DNA from: Cytidiella melzeri
Taxonomy: Eukaryota; Basidiomycota; Agaricomycetes; Polyporales; Irpicaceae
Reading direction: 5' to 3'
DNA: 47,690 nt
Assembly: GCA_022592445.1 (NCBI GenBank)
Contig: JABYQR010000332.1
Location: 1-47,690, forward strand
The notes below the pieces were generated by a model. The model had not been told where the DNA came from, made no database searches, and saw nothing but the letters and a program-made list of their open reading frames with translations. This document shows positions 44,143 through 47,690 of the stretch, in pieces. The position numbers and the translations under genes were made by a program. Numbering within the stretch: position 1 is the first letter of the stretch; the number at the start of each line of letters is the position of its first letter.

Positions 44143-45539
44143 CGGGCAGGTACAAACACTGGAGCTGCTATCTCGTAACTACTGGTGGCCCAGCATGATG
44201 TCGTGGATGGCCCGACTAGCCCTTATTTTTTGCATTTTACCTCTAGTTTATAGCTTGAAACCTAGCTTGAAACCTAGCTTGAAACCCAGTTGCAACCTAG
44301 CTTGCAACCCTCTCTGCACACGTCTATTAAGCACCCGTATCACGTGGCTTAGACGCTCCACACGGTCACATTACTTGCTACTACGTCATACTGGCATGTA
44401 ACTTAGCTTCAGTAAGACCACATGGCTACAACCACATGGCTCAGCCCATAGCTAGGGTTTGACATCATAGATAGCACTCACATGGACTCCTTTTGTTCTT
44501 TCCCTATTGTTCTCTTTATGGAAGAATGTTCTCACAGGTGTGGGAATGGAATACAATAGTTGGTCTCCTTTTAGATAGATTCTCTCACAAGTAGAGTTCT
44601 TGGCAAGGTCTAGACAATAGCTATTGTTCTCCTTTAGGTAGTTCTTTTGTTCTTCGTTCACATGGCTTCTTGCAAAGCCTGCCCTCAACATGGTCTGTGC
44701 GCAGGTCCCTGAAGTCTATATAAGATGCTGCATGTACGCTCCTAGCCCCCCATCTCGACCTCTTGGTCTTTACTGGGCTAGGTAAGCAACCCCCTCTTGT
44801 ACTACATAGCTGGTAGTAACAATACTAACTTGGTCTTTACTGGGCTAGATAACTTGAACAAAGTCTGATAGCTGGTGAGAGCATTGTGCTTCACGCCTGC
44901 CACCACCTCCTTGTCGATATCCACTTCATGTCCCTGTTTGTCACGTCGAGCCCCGTCTCCGTGTCACATGACACGCTTTGTCAATGATTACGTAGACACG
45001 TGTGACAACTGTCAAAGAACCAAGATGTACCCTGCCCCACCACGCGGTCTAATCAATCTGCTAGATCCGCCCAATACTCCATGGGAAAGTGTCACCACAG
45101 ACCTCATTGTCAAGCTACCGCCATGTAAAGGATACAATTCTATCATGATTGCAGTTGATTGAACAACAGTGCAGGTGCATTGCTACCCATCACGGGAAAG
45201 CATGAAAACTCCTGAACACGTGCAGGATTATATTGCAAACGTGTTTTGACTCCATGGTGTACCTCGTCAGGTGATCTCAGACCACGGATTGGTGTTTGCA
45301 TCCAAGTTTCTCTGTGCTATCTACGATGCACTTGGAGTCAAGTCATCGATGTCCACTGTGTATCATTCTCAGACAGATGGTCAAATGTATGAACCAAAAC
45401 ATGAAACAGTATCTCCAAGTGTTCTGCTCCTTCAGACAGGATGACTGGGTGGATTGGTTATCATTTGCAGAGTTTGCGCTTGATAGCCGAGTACACTCGT
45501 CCACCGGGAAGGCCCTCTTTGAACTAATCTATGGGTATC
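44143..45539 (+). pseudogene. Family D Ty3 integrase fragment, split by a solo LTR
   Basis: The fragment starts in the zinc domain (GRYK then NYWWPSM), is interrupted by LTR A3, and continues with CDNCQRTK and the integrase core: TTDLIVKLP (first Asp), VISDHGLVFASKF (second Asp). The third region, HSQTDGQMYE, is spread across frames. A stop follows IAVD at about 45162 and there are further frame changes. It ends at LTR B5 after the stretch SRVHSSTGKALFELIYGY. It overlaps the family D copy at 4908-5839 in the zinc domain and core start and adds the rest of the core. Confidence 0.85.
44194..44971 (+). repeat. Family A solo LTR, copy A3, with CATGA target duplications
   Basis: LTR 44199-44966 (768 bp, TGTCG...TGTCA) is bracketed by CATGA at 44194-44198 and 44967-44971. 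The empty site is visible in the other family D copy near 5568-5577 (agcatgacac). This is a textbook 5-bp duplication and solo LTR: full insertion followed by LTR-LTR recombination. It keeps a TATATAA box at 44717-44723. Confidence 0.95.
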
Positions 45540-46264
45540 TGTCACAGATTTTCAATGTTTCTACAAGACTTGCCTTACCAGGCAACGGTATTATTGGGAA
45601 TATTTAAGCGCTTGTCAAGCGCTTATCCAGCGCTTATCCGGCGTCTATTTAGGCGCTTATCCAGCGCTTATCTGGCGCTTATCAGGCGCCTATTCCGGCG
45701 CTTATTCTCAGTGCCTATCAATTGATGCGCTGATGCGCCTTCTGTCTCTGATGCGCTGATGCGCTCCTTTCCTTATCTGTGTATCACATGATAGAACTCT
45801 CTGGAACATTGTGGAACATGCTGGAACTATGATGTCATAGTATAGAACATTCCATTAGATGATGTCATAGTTCTTAGAACCTTCTGGAAAAGTCTAGCCT
45901 TGTCTTAGAACAAGCTAGAACAAGTCTAGCCTTGGAGCTGGGTCATGGGGTCAGGTCATGGGGACAATTGCTATTGGTTGATTATTGAAGTGGCACCACT
46001 AGGGCATAGGGCATGCTTAGTAAGGTAGATTACTTCGCTTACTCATGTAGGTATTAGGGGTCTTAAGGTAGTACCTGGGGTCCTCCCCTTCATGTATATA
46101 TAGAGGCACTCCTGAGGGCATATCCCCTCAGTCTTATCCACTCTGTTGAACCAGGACTACTCAGTACCCACCAGTACTTCGCTCACCACCACTCTAACTC
46201 TCTATTACACACTATCTCCCCAAGTTTATCAACTTATCTGGTGAGTAGTAACCTTACTGTTACA
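45540..46264 (+). repeat. Family B LTR, copy B5
   Basis: A 725-bp LTR with TGTCACAG...TGTTACA ends. At 45606-45708 about nine degenerate 11-bp units of the type GGCGCTTATCC, several with a palindromic AGCGCT core. Two ATGATGTCATAG motifs near 45830 and 45863 are spaced about 30 bp; a TATATATA box is at 46095-46102. It interrupts a family D integrase. Confidence 0.92.
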
Positions 46265-46844
46265 TTTGGATAAGACTGCCCCTACTCCCTCACGTCTCTG
46301 GACGTGCTGGAGGTTTCTTTCCCTTTCTTCTAGGTCTTGTGCCTGTGCGTGGGCCCCTTTACAAACCCTCTAGACATAGAGGTAGCCGGACCATAGGCTT
46401 TAAGTGGTAGTCATGTCTAGGCTTTGCCTTGATGTGCACAACTTGAATCACCCTCTCGCCCGACGCTCCTAGAGCTGATCAGAGCAGGGGTTGGCATTAT
46501 GCCAACATGATGAAAGTGTGCCTCCCCACAGGCGATAGTGGAGTCTGGTGTCAGACAGCTCGTTATAAGAGCTAGACAACAGGACTAGAAACCCATGAGT
46601 GCCTAGGCACGTAGACGGGTAACTTGTTCTGGCCGGACTTAGGGTCAGTGTAATACTGATCCGCCAACCATTTGCCGCATGGGTGGAACCATGACGGAGA
46701 TCCTTACACCACCGGACCTGGAGAGAGAGTCCAGGCCGACGCCGGCACTACCCCACGCACACACAGGACCTCTCCTTTATGGAGATTTTGTTCCGCACAC
46801 CACTGAGCTGACAAGCTCATCACACTTTGTCACACACAGTCACC

Positions 46845-47680
46845 ATGCCTCTCTCCCGCTTCATCGCTGCTAGGTCTGGCCGCAAGGCCCCCTACTCTGT
46901 CCCTGTCCGCAACGAAGTCACTGGACTTCAAGAACGCCTCTCAGTCTCCAAGGAGACTCTTGACAATTCAAGGATGCTGGCAAGCCTCGCCGGCTTAAGT
47001 ATCCCGACAACAAGCCTCTCATCAAGAGGATCGACCTCGAGGAGCAGGCTCGCACCACCATCGAGCATGAGGAGAACCAGGATCGTATGAGACAGGTCTC
47101 TCACCTCATGTCTCAACTCAGCCTTCTCGACCGCATCGAGAAGCAGGAGAAGGAAAAGGCTGAAAAGCTTACCCTTCTCCAGCGTATTGAGGAGCGCAAT
47201 CAACGCGCTTACATTCCCACTCCCACTCCGCTCCCCGCTTCTCTACACTTCCGTAAGACGAAGCTTATACTTCGTCAACAGGAATTCGAACCAATGGTCA
47301 CGGCAGCTTGCCAACGGCTTGAGCCTGTGCTCAAGAAGTTGGATGCATCTTTCGCGAGTGGTGGGCAATCTTCTAGCCACCAGCTCAACACTCGTCGAGA
47401 AAAAGCACAGCTGCTGATCGGTCGTGTCTTCATGATCGAACAATGGTTCAAGGAGAATCACACGGACAAGATGTCGAATAGGGAATGGAGGATGCTAAAA
47501 AAGGACTTGAAGAGTTTAGGCAGGATTAGTTTTGTAGACATACATCGGAGATGGGGTTACATACTAGAATTGCTAGAAGGGCTGTTCGACATGAACGCCT
47601 TTGTATATGCGAAATGGAATAAAATGTATGGGCTGACAAGCCTCATTTTATTTGGTGACAACTTCCTGAAAAGGATTTAA
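46845..47680 (+). pseudogene. Family B internal ORF of unknown family (Gag position), one frameshift
   Basis: ATG 46845 opens MPLSRFIAARSGRKAP and a heptad-like LQERLSVSKETLD. A one-base loss near 46963, judged from the intact left copy, shifts the frame. The original reading resumes and is open from 47087 (MRQVSHLMSQLSLLDRI) to the stop at 47678-47680, for about 278 residues in all. Charged, coiled-coil-like segments (RIEKQEKEKAEKLTLLQRIEER) are followed by a compact C-terminal part rich in Trp and aromatic residues (HRRWGYILELLEG). No zinc knuckle, protease or recognised capsid motif is seen. By position after a 5' LTR it could be a divergent Gag, or the cargo ORF of a non-autonomous element. 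I do not recognise the family. Confidence 0.6.
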
Positions 47681-47690
47681 TGTGTGAAAA

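Larger units (their letters stand above)
45540..47690 (+). mobile_element. Family B LTR element, 5' LTR and internal region, running off the window
   Basis: LTR 45540-46264 followed by at least 1.4 kb of internal sequence. The first 1.5 kb matches the inverted copy at 3369-4907. The leader after the LTR (from tttggataagac) shows no primer-binding site I can match to a tRNA by eye. It contains a perfect hairpin GTTGGCATTATGCCAAC at 46490-46506. One open coding region follows. Whether RT and integrase lie further right cannot be seen. Confidence 0.88.

Noticed and set aside
45606..45708. Regular short repeats considered as a CRISPR-like array
   Set aside because: The units are contiguous and degenerate with no unique spacers, lie inside an LTR and recur in every B copy; the organism is eukaryotic.

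Overview
The window looks like a piece of an Agaricomycete (mushroom-forming basidiomycete) chromosome. Host genes are split by many 46-63 nt GT..AG introns. They include fungal families (CFEM GPI proteins, a trimeric G-protein alpha subunit, an RNAi-type RNA-dependent RNA polymerase). The flanks are packed with chromodomain Ty3/gypsy elements. All gene models below were spliced by hand from reading-frame phase and family motifs; no transcript evidence was available.

Layout. 1-13661 is a nest of retrotransposons: the 3' part of a chromodomain Ty3 element (family A, 1-3368) sits inside the 5' end of an inverted family-B LTR element (3369-4907). Decayed Ty3 fragments follow (D, 4908-5839; an unassigned LTR piece, 5840-6368; an inverted A LTR, 6369-7125; element C, 7126-10076), then a B LTR (10077-13661) interrupted by a complete PIF/Harbinger DNA transposon with TAA target duplications (10176-13110). 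13662 to about 42800 is a host gene island: two tandem CFEM-domain GPI-anchored protein genes (14960-15694, 16567-18584), a G-alpha gene (20781-22536), a very large minus-strand gene (24159-30182), a divergently transcribed P-loop NTPase gene (30338-31027) and a Myb-repeat regulator (35422-36697), with two long gene-poor stretches. 42800-47690 returns to transposons: a decayed Ty3 fragment, an inverted B LTR, a second D fragment split by a solo A LTR flanked by CATGA duplications, and a B element reading out of the window.

The most notable item is the 24159-30182 gene. Seventeen exons join without a phase conflict or stop codon into one predicted 1723-residue protein that carries a complete RNA-dependent RNA polymerase (catalytic DLDGD) followed by a UPF1/Hrr1-type SF1 helicase (GPPGTGKT, DEAS, FQGRE). 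In fission yeast these activities are separate subunits of one complex (Rdp1 and Hrr1 of RDRC). Here they appear as a single polypeptide, and the gene shares a 155-bp intergenic region with a small P-loop NTPase.

A second theme is decay of the transposons. Many inactivating changes (TGA stops where family homology expects Arg, loss of RT and integrase Asp residues) fit C-to-T change at CpG, as expected of methylated repeats. Family-B LTR elements lie near both ends in opposite orientation, so the gene island is bracketed by inverted repeats of about 1.5 kb.
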